Positions 1-7,824 of a stretch of 52,128 nt of DNA are shown one piece after another. Every line of letters begins with the position of its first letter. Position 1 is the stretch's first letter. This DNA is from an uncultured Lachnospiraceae bacterium (GTDB lineage Bacteria; Bacillota; Clostridia; Lachnospirales; Lachnospiraceae): assembly GCA_910580195.1 (NCBI GenBank), contig CAJTWA010000009.1, forward strand, positions 1 through 52,128, written 5' to 3'. Both the position numbers and the translations under genes were made by a program. The notes under the pieces were generated by a model. The model searched no databases. It had not been told where the DNA came from and was given only the letters and a program-made list of their open reading frames with translations.

Positions 1-527
1 GCTTTAGTGGCATAAGTTTATTGTGCAATTTTCTAAATTTGCTCATTTATAGTATTCTACATTCTGACTTTCTGCCATACTTCTTATCTCCCTTTTTTCA
101 TAACGGTTATACACTGTTTCACCTATTATAGCGAATTTACAAGAAAGCGTAAAGCCTATTCTTATCCCCCCTCCCAAAATCCCCTCCAATCCCCAGAAAC
201 TTATTTCTTCAGACAAAAATCCTTCCCTTTTCCAACAATATTCCACAAATACAAACAAAATTTCTAATAAAGTCAGATTTTTCAGGGGGGGGGGTAAAAA
301 TAAGTTAGAATTTAATTAATTTCCATAAATTACCAGAAAACTTATTGACATTTCCCAGAACCAAGGATAGAATAAAACAAGGCCATTTGTGAAGAAAATG
401 TGAAGTAAAGTTAAATTTTCCATGAACCTGCCGCACCCAGCTCTCAAAATTCAGGAAAATCACCCAACTCCATACTGCCTTCACAGATGGCAGCAAAAAC
501 GATGATGGTTCAGGAAAGGAGATTTTT
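1..527. other. Upstream region without a supported gene
   Basis: AT-rich stretch upstream of the Fn3-repeat gene. I see no convincing coding region: the one open frame of about 70 codons on the minus strand (43-258) has no ribosome binding site and no recognisable motif. A run of ten G residues lies at 285-294. A vegetative promoter for the downstream gene lies at 345-373. Confidence 0.6.
345..373 (+). promoter_or_regulatory. Probable sigma-A promoter of the Fn3-repeat gene
   Basis: TTGACA at 345-350 and TAGAAT at 368-373 are separated by exactly 17 bp. A start near 380 would leave a leader of roughly 150 nt before the ATG at 528, which has an AAAGGAGA ribosome binding site. Confidence 0.65.
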
Positions 528-3500
528 ATGAAAAACGGCAGAACGGCAGCACGCGTTGCAGCGGCCATGCTGGCAGCAGCCATGGCGATGACAAGCACGT
601 TCCCGGTACATGCAGCAGGGAACCTGACGGTAGAAACAGCAGAGCAAGGCGCAAGGAACGGCGTGTCCAAAGTAATCGGCCTTCGGGGGAGCGTAAACAG
701 CTATTCCATGGGGACCGGGGCTTATGAGAAACAGTACAGCTATGCCATCAATACGGACGACACCAAATATGTTTCCGGCACTAAGGAAACCATGAAGTTT
801 GGGGACAGCCTTTATAAGAATGGCAACGATTACTATACCGAAGCAGAGCAGGTTTCCCCCTCCATTGTGAAACTGTCTGATAAAGTTGTGGTCTTGCCTC
901 AGGCAGCAGCAGCCCCAACGGAGGACCCAGCGACAGGCCTCTATGCAGTAGGCGGGAAATACTATTCCAGCTACAGTTCCACAGAAATAGAAGACGGGAA
1001 AGACGAATACGGCTATACCAAATGGAAAACCCTTGCGTATTATGTGCGTGAGAGCAATGAAGCTGTCAATATTGGGACTGTCCCGGGAGAATTTTCCAGC
1101 AGCTATTATAGCGACTATGACGGATACAATGATTTGTCAAATGCAGTAAACGCAGCATTTGGCCGGAAGGTAAACACAGCCAATACAGACTATGATTACT
1201 TTGAAGCCAATGGGAAGCAATATAAAAGCATTGATGTTAAGACGGCGTATGTGGACGCCACAGGCAAATACACGGTGAAATGCGTATATGCAAGGAAAAA
1301 CTCTGAAATTTCCTTTGCAAACAAATACCAGCGCATTTCTTGGAATGAAGTAACCAACCAGACAGAAGTGGACAGCAACGGGAAGTTTTTAAAGGTTGGG
1401 TATCAGGTAAGGGCTGCGGACAAGGACGTGCCCCTAGAATACGTTGCAGCAAATGGCAGCGCCCTGCAGACATTCACAACGGACACCACGTATACCAGCG
1501 CAGACAGCTGCCCATCCACAGCTAAGGTAAAATATGAAGTCCGCGCCGTATATTATACAGAAACGGAAAATTACACCAGCCAAGTGGATACAGAAACAGG
1601 GAAACCTTATGAGTCCAATGCGGGCACTTCCTATGCCATCGTAAAGACAGGCGCATGGTCAGACCCATTCACCTACGCATGGTCCATACCCAGCGTCCCG
1701 GCAGTGGGAGGGCTGAAAGTGCAGGTGAAAAAAGCAGGGATGGCAGAGCTTTCTTGGAACCCGGTGAAAAATGCATATGGGTATTCCATAGAATATACTT
1801 CTTCCCCTGTGCCATTGACAGACTTTTCAAATGCAGAATGGTCTACAACCACAACGGAAGGGGAAACCAACACCCACTATGAAATCAGCACGCAGGATTT
1901 TGGCACATCCTACGATTCCACCCAGAAAATTGACATGGAAAACAAATACCGCTATTACCGGGTATGCGCTTATGTTGGTGTAGGGGAAGACAGCGAATTG
2001 GTAAATTACGGCGGGTATTCCAACGTAGTTGCAGCTTCTTTGGACAAGCGTTCCAACACCCCGGCCATCAAGGGCCTGAAAGTGGAAAAGAAAGACGACG
2101 GTTCCTTCAACCTTGCTTGGAATTCCATTGACGAGGACGCAGAGGTCTACATTTTCGCATCCAAAGACCAGAAAATGTTTAATTCCATGGAATATGCTTA
2201 CCGTTATCTGGACATTGAAGGGAAGGACGCAGAAGGGAAAACCTACCGTTTAGGCGCAGTAAGCGACGGGCATTACGACGATGACGACGACACATGGCAC
2301 TCCTACTATGCCGTAACCTCCTTAAAGGATAAGTTCCAGACCGTAAATAAAAAGGTAAAATCTGCACATATAGGCAAAGGCATCGACAGTGTCCCCAGCA
2401 GCTATCTGGTAAGCAATCTGGGCCTTGAAGTAGGGGAGAAATATTATTTTGTGGTTGCAACGATTGATTCTGCCAACCATGGGACAGACCGTTCCGCAGC
2501 TACCCCCTATGTGGCAAATGTAGCGAAAGCTGCAGGTGCAAACAATACGGTAAGGTTCGGGTTCTACAATGACATTGCAGCATCGGGGAAGGTTTCCGCT
2601 ACGGCAGGCATTTATGCAGAGGAACCCTCCACCACATCCGGCAAGCAGAGCATTACCATGAATTTTGGCAAAGGCTCCCATGTGACTGGGTTTGAGATTT
2701 CCCGCAAGAACAGCAAAGGGAAATTCAAGAAAATTGCAACCATCAACAGCAACCAGTACATAGACGAAGGCCTGAAGGAAAACACCGTATACGACTATCA
2801 GGTAAGGGCTTATTATTACAACCCAGATACGAAAAAATCTGCTTACAGCGCGTATGTTTACTTCTCAGCAGAAACAAGCAGCAGCGCATACCTTGAGCTG
2901 AAGGCCGAAAAACAAAGCAAAAATGCAGTAAAGCTGAAATGGACAAAAGTCCCCGGCGCAACCCAGTATGACATTTACAGGAGCTATACTTCCTCAGAAA
3001 ACACCAGCTATTCCCCGCAGAAAAATGGGTTTGGGGACGGCAGGTACACCATCCGCAATGCAAAATGGGAAAAAGTAAAAACCATTTCCAAAGCAAAAAC
3101 AGTTACCTACACCGATAAGAAGCTGAAAAAGGGCACCAATTACAATTACCGTGTAGTTGCCACCTATGCTTCTGGGAAAACGAAAAAGCAAGTATACGCC
3201 ATGGCAAACGTTACCATGAAAATGGCAGCGCCCCAGAACCTGAAGCTGTCCATCAGCAAGAACACGCTGAAAGCAACTTGGGACAAAGATACCTTTGCAT
3301 CCAAATACGAAGTCAAGTATAAGAAATACGATACAGAAGGCAGGCCTGAGAAAAATACATGGATCACAAAGACCACCAAGAAAAATAGCTATACCATCAA
3401 AAATATCGCCAAAGGCGGAAGGGCAGTCCTGCGGGTACGCGCATACGGCGATAAGAAATGGTCTACTTATTCCGAAAGCCAGATAACCAACGGCGAACTT

Positions 3501-4199
3501 GCAGCAGCAAAAGGCATTTCAGCCAAAGAAGCAACGGAAACCGGGGCAAACGGGAAGAAAGCGTCTGTCGTTAAAATTAGCTGGAAGAAAGTACCGGAAG
3601 CTGCCTACTATGTGGTGCACCGTTCCACCAGCCCGGCGGTATATTACAATCAGGACAAAAAAGTATACGACAGGCCAGACGACATGGACTGGGCGCTGGT
3701 TGCCAAGGAATGTAACACCGATGAAAGCCTAAGCCTTGCCACCGTCCCATACCGGGAATACAAGGGCGAGGAAGGCACAATCCTTAGCACGAAAACCGTA
3801 GACCGGGCGCGCCTCCAAACTGGCGTCACCTATTACTATTATGTAGACGCCTACAGCGCAGACGGCAAGCGTGTTTCCGCAGGCTACAGCAAGCCGGCAA
3901 GCCTCTGCTACAAAGCAAGTACCGCAGCCATCAAGAAGATTTCCGCAAAGAAAGGGAAAGTGACCTTGAAGCTGGCAAAAGTATCTAAGGCAAAACAGTA
4001 TGTGGTTTACCGTTCCAACAAGAAAAATGCAGGATTTGCAAAAATCGGCACCACAAAGACCACCACTTACGTGGATAAGACAGTACAGGAAGGCAAGACC
4101 TACTACTATAAAGTAGTAGCAGTCGGGGCTGGCGCAAATGGCCTCAAGGGCGACCTTGTCACCAACGCCTCCCCAGTAAAGAGCATTAAAGCAAAATAA
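528..4199 (+). CDS. Secreted fibronectin type III repeat protein
   Basis: 1223 residues. The N-terminus is a signal peptide: basic MKNGRTAAR, an Ala/Met-rich core, and a likely cleavage site near VHAA-GN at residue ~30. The first ~380 residues are a Tyr/Ser/Asp-rich region I cannot assign. Then come several Fn3-like modules, starting near residues 388, 511, 706, 786, 900, 991 and 1132. They share a pattern of hydrophobic-L-x-W near the start, YxIYRS-type strands, and Y-x-Y-R/K-V-x-A near the end. The last module resembles the lysine-rich Fn3 repeats common at the C-termini of clostridial surface proteins. No catalytic domain, sortase motif or cell-wall anchor is visible, so it is probably a secreted or loosely wall-bound adhesin or scaffold. 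An AAAGGAGA site supports the start, and a promoter lies at 345-373. No clear terminator follows. Confidence 0.8.
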   Translation: MKNGRTAARVAAAMLAAAMAMTSTFPVHAAGNLTVETAEQGARNGVSKVIGLRGSVNSYSMGTGAYEKQYSYAINTDDTKYVSGTKETMKFGDSLYKNGNDYYTEAEQVSPSIVKLSDKVVVLPQAAAAPTEDPATGLYAVGGKYYSSYSSTEIEDGKDEYGYTKWKTLAYYVRESNEAVNIGTVPGEFSSSYYSDYDGYNDLSNAVNAAFGRKVNTANTDYDYFEANGKQYKSIDVKTAYVDATGKYTVKCVYARKNSEISFANKYQRISWNEVTNQTEVDSNGKFLKVGYQVRAADKDVPLEYVAANGSALQTFTTDTTYTSADSCPSTAKVKYEVRAVYYTETENYTSQVDTETGKPYESNAGTSYAIVKTGAWSDPFTYAWSIPSVPAVGGLKVQVKKAGMAELSWNPVKNAYGYSIEYTSSPVPLTDFSNAEWSTTTTEGETNTHYEISTQDFGTSYDSTQKIDMENKYRYYRVCAYVGVGEDSELVNYGGYSNVVAASLDKRSNTPAIKGLKVEKKDDGSFNLAWNSIDEDAEVYIFASKDQKMFNSMEYAYRYLDIEGKDAEGKTYRLGAVSDGHYDDDDDTWHSYYAVTSLKDKFQTVNKKVKSAHIGKGIDSVPSSYLVSNLGLEVGEKYYFVVATIDSANHGTDRSAATPYVANVAKAAGANNTVRFGFYNDIAASGKVSATAGIYAEEPSTTSGKQSITMNFGKGSHVTGFEISRKNSKGKFKKIATINSNQYIDEGLKENTVYDYQVRAYYYNPDTKKSAYSAYVYFSAETSSSAYLELKAEKQSKNAVKLKWTKVPGATQYDIYRSYTSSENTSYSPQKNGFGDGRYTIRNAKWEKVKTISKAKTVTYTDKKLKKGTNYNYRVVATYASGKTKKQVYAMANVTMKMAAPQNLKLSISKNTLKATWDKDTFASKYEVKYKKYDTEGRPEKNTWITKTTKKNSYTIKNIAKGGRAVLRVRAYGDKKWSTYSESQITNGELAAAKGISAKEATETGANGKKASVVKISWKKVPEAAYYVVHRSTSPAVYYNQDKKVYDRPDDMDWALVAKECNTDESLSLATVPYREYKGEEGTILSTKTVDRARLQTGVTYYYYVDAYSADGKRVSAGYSKPASLCYKASTAAIKKISAKKGKVTLKLAKVSKAKQYVVYRSNKKNAGFAKIGTTKTTTYVDKTVQEGKTYYYKVVAVGAGANGLKGDLVTNASPVKSIKAK

Positions 4200-4431
4200 G
4201 TTTGGCGTTAGTATATAAGTGTGGCGAAAGAAGTTGGGCAACTGAAACAAATGGATCCCCGAATAGGTTTTCATTACTTTAGGAAAGCGGCTCAGCCATC
4301 TGGCAAATAAGTATGCGTTACGTATTACGCGCCATATTACGCCAAGCCAAAAGGCTGCTGCAAAATGCAAGGTTACAGCAAGAACCGTTCCGGTATCATA
4401 GATATTGGTACGGTTCCTGCAGGGGTTCCTT

Positions 4432-4512
4432 GCTTTGCGGCAGTCTTTTTGCTTTACAGCAGTTATTTGCCTAGCTTTACAGCAGTCTTTTTGCTTTGCA
4501 GCAGTCTTTTTG
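4432..4512. repeat. Four degenerate ~20-bp tandem repeats
   Basis: Units beginning GCTTTRCRGCAG and ending in a T-rich run start at about 4432, 4451, 4474 and 4493. They lie between the Fn3 gene and the Uma2 gene. No function is evident. On the minus strand they read as A-rich runs before a GC-richer core. Confidence 0.6.
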
Positions 4513-4542
4513 CCCTGCATTTGTAATAACAGTAAAATATTC

Positions 4543-4571
4543 TTGCAATCTAGCAGGACGTTGTATATAAT
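4543..4571 (+). promoter_or_regulatory. Probable sigma-A promoter of the Uma2-family gene
   Basis: TTGCAA at 4543-4548 and a perfect TATAAT at 4566-4571 are separated by 17 bp. Transcription would start near 4578, only ~17 nt from the chosen start codon. Confidence 0.65.
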
Positions 4572-4594
4572 TTAGCCAAAGGAGTATGAGGAAG

Positions 4595-5143
4595 ATGGAT
4601 GCAGCAAGGCAATTTGAATATTATACGGTGGAAGATATCTATGGTTTACCAGATGGGCAAAGAGCGGAACTGATAGACGGCGAATTATATATGATGGCGG
4701 CGCCAAGCAGGGTACATCAGGGACTGGTAACGGAATTTACCTACCTCATTCAAGATTACATCAGGAAAAAAGGTGGCATCTGCAAAGTGTATCCCGCACC
4801 TTTCGCAGTATTTTTGAATGATGATGGCAAAAATTATCTCGAACCTGACATTTCTGTTATTTGCGGCAAAAGCAAGCTTACAGATGAGGGCTGCAACGGC
4901 GCGCCTGATTGGATTATTGAGGTTGTTTCGCCTTCCAGCCGCCCCATGGACTATAATAAGAAGCTATTTAAGTACAGGACGGCAAACGTCAGGGAATATT
5001 GGATTGTAGATTATGAACGCAACCTGATAACCGTTTATAACTTTGAACATGATGAAATGACAGACCATACATGGAAAGACAGAGTAAAAGCCGGGATATT
5101 TGAAGATTTTGAAATTGATTTTTCAGAGATAGGCATAGAATAG
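4595..5143 (+). CDS. Uma2-family (DUF820) putative endonuclease
   Basis: 182 residues. The order of motifs matches the Uma2/DUF820 family, a PD-(D/E)XK-fold family. An early region reads YTVEDIYGLPDGQRAELIDG. Then comes the LEPDISVIC strand with the conserved acidic PD, followed by GAPDWIIEVVSPSS with the E-V core, and a REYWIVD segment. The biological role of Uma2 proteins is unknown, and nuclease activity is inferred from the fold. The start at 4595 is preferred over the ATG at 4586 because the AAAGGAG site (4578-4584) is only 1 nt from the upstream ATG but about 10 nt from 4595. It appears to be a single-gene unit with its own promoter and a strong terminator at 5261-5298. Confidence 0.8.
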   Translation: MDAARQFEYYTVEDIYGLPDGQRAELIDGELYMMAAPSRVHQGLVTEFTYLIQDYIRKKGGICKVYPAPFAVFLNDDGKNYLEPDISVICGKSKLTDEGCNGAPDWIIEVVSPSSRPMDYNKKLFKYRTANVREYWIVDYERNLITVYNFEHDEMTDHTWKDRVKAGIFEDFEIDFSEIGIE

Positions 5144-5260
5144 AAGCGCCTGCTTTGGTTTTTTGGAAATCTTTGGCCATGCATATGAAAGTTTATCCTG
5201 CGCAACCTATTTTGATATTGGACCGCCAGAGTAATAATCCCTCACAGGCTGCTGCCGATG

Positions 5261-5298
5261 GGCCCAAACGGAAACAGGGGTTCCGTTTGGGCCTTTTT
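5261..5298 (+). terminator. Strong Rho-independent terminator
   Basis: A 13-bp perfect stem pairs 5261-5273 (GGCCCAAACGGAA) with 5281-5293. It has a 7-nt loop and is followed by five T residues. It ends the Uma2-family transcript; the small minus-strand gene stops immediately after it at 5299. Confidence 0.9.
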
Positions 5299-5475
5299 CT
5301 AATTGTCAGTTAACGGCGGCTTTTGGTATAATTTCCATTCTACCCGTTTTTTTAATTTCTCCACTGTTTTTAAGACCTCGTCAGCCCCTGTTTTTACCGC
5401 AACTTCTTCTATTTCTTCCAATATGGACAGTTGGTCAAAAAGATTGCAGTTCAGTTCTTTTTCATTTATTGGCAT
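5299..5475 (-). CDS. Small acidic/helical protein, 58 residues, function unknown
   Basis: The open frame on the minus strand starts at ATG 5475, preceded by a GAAAGGTGTGG ribosome binding site, and stops with TAG at 5299. The product begins MPINEKELNCNLFDQL, then has a predicted helical middle rich in Glu, Lys, Val and Leu, and ends KPPLTDN. I do not recognise the family. A minus-strand promoter-like pair, TTTACA and TACAAT with 18 bp between, lies at 5513-5542, so transcription would diverge from the ABC exporter operon. A well-placed ribosome binding site plus promoter make it more credible than a chance frame. Given its position it could act on or with the exporter, but nothing in the sequence shows that. 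Confidence 0.6.
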   Translation of the reverse strand: MPINEKELNCNLFDQLSILEEIEEVAVKTGADEVLKTVEKLKKRVEWKLYQKPPLTDN

Positions 5476-5512
5476 AGGACCACACCTTTCTATTAATGTT
5501 TTATGTATAGAT

Positions 5513-5542
5513 ATTGTAACAAATACGCAGTTTACATGTAAA
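5513..5542 (-). promoter_or_regulatory. Probable promoter of the 58-residue gene
   Basis: Read on the minus strand: TTTACA (5542-5537), an 18-bp spacer, then TACAAT (5518-5513). It is divergent from the exporter promoter at 5550-5578, so the two -35 regions are about 7 bp apart. Confidence 0.5.
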
Positions 5543-5549
5543 GCCTGAA

Positions 5550-5578
5550 TTGCCAGCAGAAAAAGATTATGATAAAAT
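5550..5578 (+). promoter_or_regulatory. Probable promoter of the ABC exporter pair
   Basis: TTGCCA at 5550-5555, a 17-bp spacer, and TAAAAT at 5573-5578. The start codon follows at 5619 after a GAGGGAAGG ribosome binding site. Confidence 0.5.
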
Positions 5579-5618
5579 AAATGGGAATATTAGGAAAAAA
5601 TAAAAAAGAGGGAAGGCC

Positions 5619-7664
5619 ATGAAAAAACTACTTGTATATTTAAAAGATTTTAAAAAAGAAAGCATACTTGCCCCCCTGTTTAAAATGCTGGAGGCGTCTT
5701 TTGAACTGATTGTGCCCTTGGTGGTGACGGCCATCATTGACGTGGGGATTGCTAGCAGGGACAGCGGCTACATCCTGCGGATGTGCCTTGTGATGGTAGC
5801 CTTGGGGCTGATTGGGCTTTTGTGCTCCGTCACAGCCCAGTATTTTGCAGCAAAGGCAGCTGTCGGGTTCGGGAGCCGGGTGCGGCACGAGCTATTTGCC
5901 CATATCCAGACATTTTCGTTTTCGGAAATCGACCAAGCCGGGACGGCCACGCTGATTACCCGGCTGACAAGCGACATCAACCAAGCCCAGTCCGGCGTCA
6001 ATATGGTGCTGCGCCTGTTCCTGCGCTCCCCCTTTATCGTATTTGGGGCAATGGTGATGGCGTTTACCATTGACGTAAAGGCGGCAATGGTTTTTGTAGT
6101 GACAATCCCCCTGCTGTCCCTTGTGGTATTCGGCGTGATGGCAGTCAGCATCCCCATGTACCGGAAGGTCCAAGAGCGTCTGGACAAGGTGCTTGGCATT
6201 ACAAGGGAAAACCTTACTGGGGCAAGGGTCATCCGCGCCTTCCATAAGGAAGAGGAAGAAAAAAGCAGGTTCGAGGAAGGCTTGGAAAGCCTGACATTCA
6301 TGCAGAACCATGTAGGCAGGATCAGCGCAGTCATGAACCCGGTGACGTATGTCATTATCAACGGGGCGACAGTATGCCTTCTGTATACCGGGGCAGTCCA
6401 AGTAGACACGGGGGCATTGACACAAGGGGAAGTGGTAGCCCTTGTAAATTATATGTCCCAGATTCTGGTGGAGCTGATAAAACTTGCCAACCTGATTGTA
6501 ACGATTACCAAGGCGGTGGCCTGCGGGAACCGGGTGCAGTCCATCTTGGAAATCCAGAGCAGTATGCCAAAGGACAAGGCGCCAGCCCATGGCATGGAAA
6601 ATGGAGCTGTTCCTTCTGCTATTAATAAAGAAGAAAATGAAAATAGAGCCGCTTCTGACGTTTTGCTTAGTGGAATGTGTGAAGAAAAAGTTGGTTCTGC
6701 ACTTGGGGAAATACTTGAAGAGAGTTCTGGCTGTGCGTCTGGGAAAAAGCATGAAGAGGGTTCTGCGTCTGGGAAAAAGCATGAAGAGAGTTCGGCGTCT
6801 GGGAAAAAGCATGAAGAGGGTTCGGCGTCTGGGAAAAAGTATGAAGAGGGTTCGGCGTCTGGGGAAATGTATGAAAATGCGTTTGCTGCAAAGCGGCACA
6901 TCAAGAGCGGAATCATAACATCGGCAGAGCCCCCCGTGGTACAGTTTTCCCATGTGGGGCTAACTTACCAAGGCGCAGGCGGGGAGAGCCTTTCGGATAT
7001 TGATTTTTCCGTCCGTCCGGGGGAAACCGTGGGGATTATCGGCGGCACTGGCTCCGGCAAGACGTCGCTGGTGCACCTAATCCCAAGGTTTTACGATGCT
7101 ACCAGCGGGGAAGTGCGGATTGACGGGCGGGATGTTAAGGCGTATTCCTTGGAAGAACTGCGGCAGAAAGTAGGGATTGTCATGCAAAAAGCCGTGCTTT
7201 TTAAAGGCACCATCCGGGAAAACCTCTGCTGGGGCAAGGAGGATGCTACCGAGGAAGAACTGTATGCCGCATTGGAAATTGCACAGGCAAAAGAAGTTGT
7301 GGAAGGAAAAGAGGGGAAATTGGACGCCTTTGTGGAGCAGGGCGGGAAAAATTTCTCCGGCGGGCAAAGGCAGCGGCTTACCATTGCCCGTGCGCTGGTG
7401 CGTAAGCCCCAAATCCTGATTTTAGACGACAGCGCCTCCGCCCTTGACTATGCCACCGACGCAAGGCTTCGGAAGGCCATAAAGGGGATGGGCGGGAACC
7501 GGGCTGTATTCATTGTGTCCCAGCGGACCTCCTCCATCCAGCACGCCGACAAAATCATTGTGCTGGAGGATGGGGAAATCGCAGGGATTGGCACCCATAG
7601 CGGATTGCTGGAAACCTGCGGGGTCTACAAGGAAATTTACGAATCCCAGTATAAAAAGGCGTGA
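5619..7664 (+). CDS. ABC exporter half-transporter with degenerate ATPase site, subunit A
   Basis: 681 residues, a fused membrane domain (about residues 1-310) and nucleotide-binding domain (about 440-681) of the multidrug/lipid exporter type. Walker A is GGTGSGKT near 474-481, the signature is FSGGQRQR near 578, and Walker B is ILILDDS near 600. The catalytic Glu is replaced by Asp, and the switch His by Gln (VSQRTSS). That pattern is known from the non-catalytic half of heterodimeric exporters such as TM287/288, BmrCD and LmrCD, so this is the degenerate-site partner of the next gene. An unusual ~115-residue linker between the two domains contains five decapeptide repeats of the ASGKKHEEGS type (about residues 370-420). 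The substrate cannot be told. Confidence 0.9.
   Translation: MKKLLVYLKDFKKESILAPLFKMLEASFELIVPLVVTAIIDVGIASRDSGYILRMCLVMVALGLIGLLCSVTAQYFAAKAAVGFGSRVRHELFAHIQTFSFSEIDQAGTATLITRLTSDINQAQSGVNMVLRLFLRSPFIVFGAMVMAFTIDVKAAMVFVVTIPLLSLVVFGVMAVSIPMYRKVQERLDKVLGITRENLTGARVIRAFHKEEEEKSRFEEGLESLTFMQNHVGRISAVMNPVTYVIINGATVCLLYTGAVQVDTGALTQGEVVALVNYMSQILVELIKLANLIVTITKAVACGNRVQSILEIQSSMPKDKAPAHGMENGAVPSAINKEENENRAASDVLLSGMCEEKVGSALGEILEESSGCASGKKHEEGSASGKKHEESSASGKKHEEGSASGKKYEEGSASGEMYENAFAAKRHIKSGIITSAEPPVVQFSHVGLTYQGAGGESLSDIDFSVRPGETVGIIGGTGSGKTSLVHLIPRFYDATSGEVRIDGRDVKAYSLEELRQKVGIVMQKAVLFKGTIRENLCWGKEDATEEELYAALEIAQAKEVVEGKEGKLDAFVEQGGKNFSGGQRQRLTIARALVRKPQILILDDSASALDYATDARLRKAIKGMGGNRAVFIVSQRTSSIQHADKIIVLEDGEIAGIGTHSGLLETCGVYKEIYESQYKKA
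6728..6880 (+). repeat. Five in-frame 30-bp repeats in the exporter linker
   Basis: Nearly identical 30-bp units, each starting GCGTCTGGGRAA and encoding ASGKKHEEGS-like decapeptides. Because 30 is a multiple of three, copy-number change would keep the frame. They lie between the membrane and ATPase domains, where homologues have a short connector. Confidence 0.9.
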
Positions 7665-7824
7665 CAAGGGACGGTGGGCCACAGCTTGTTTTTGTACTCT
7701 GCCTAGGACACTTTTCAAATGCGTTCTAGGGTGTGCAAAAAGCATTTCCGCAATCGGTATTTGCTGCTTTGCGTGGAATTTACCGTAAATGGGCATGTAT
7801 AAAGTGAAAGGAATGGTAGCATTT

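Larger units (their letters stand above)
4200..4594. other. Intergenic region with a hairpin and short tandem repeats
   Basis: No gene is seen. Around 4382-4416 a hairpin can form (GAACCGT pairing with ACGGTTC). Four degenerate copies of a ~20-bp unit follow at 4432-4512. The promoter of the next gene is at 4543-4571. Confidence 0.55.

Noticed and set aside
43..258. 71-codon minus-strand frame at the left edge
   Set aside because: No ribosome binding site, no motif, and AT-rich non-coding look.
3729..4520. 263-codon minus-strand frame
   Set aside because: It is antisense to the end of the Fn3 gene and runs into repeats; composition (many Cys, Phe, His) is typical of a shadow frame.
5892..6953. 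353-codon minus-strand frame with FPRRRTLF repeats
   Set aside because: Antisense shadow of the repeat region and membrane domain of exporter subunit A.
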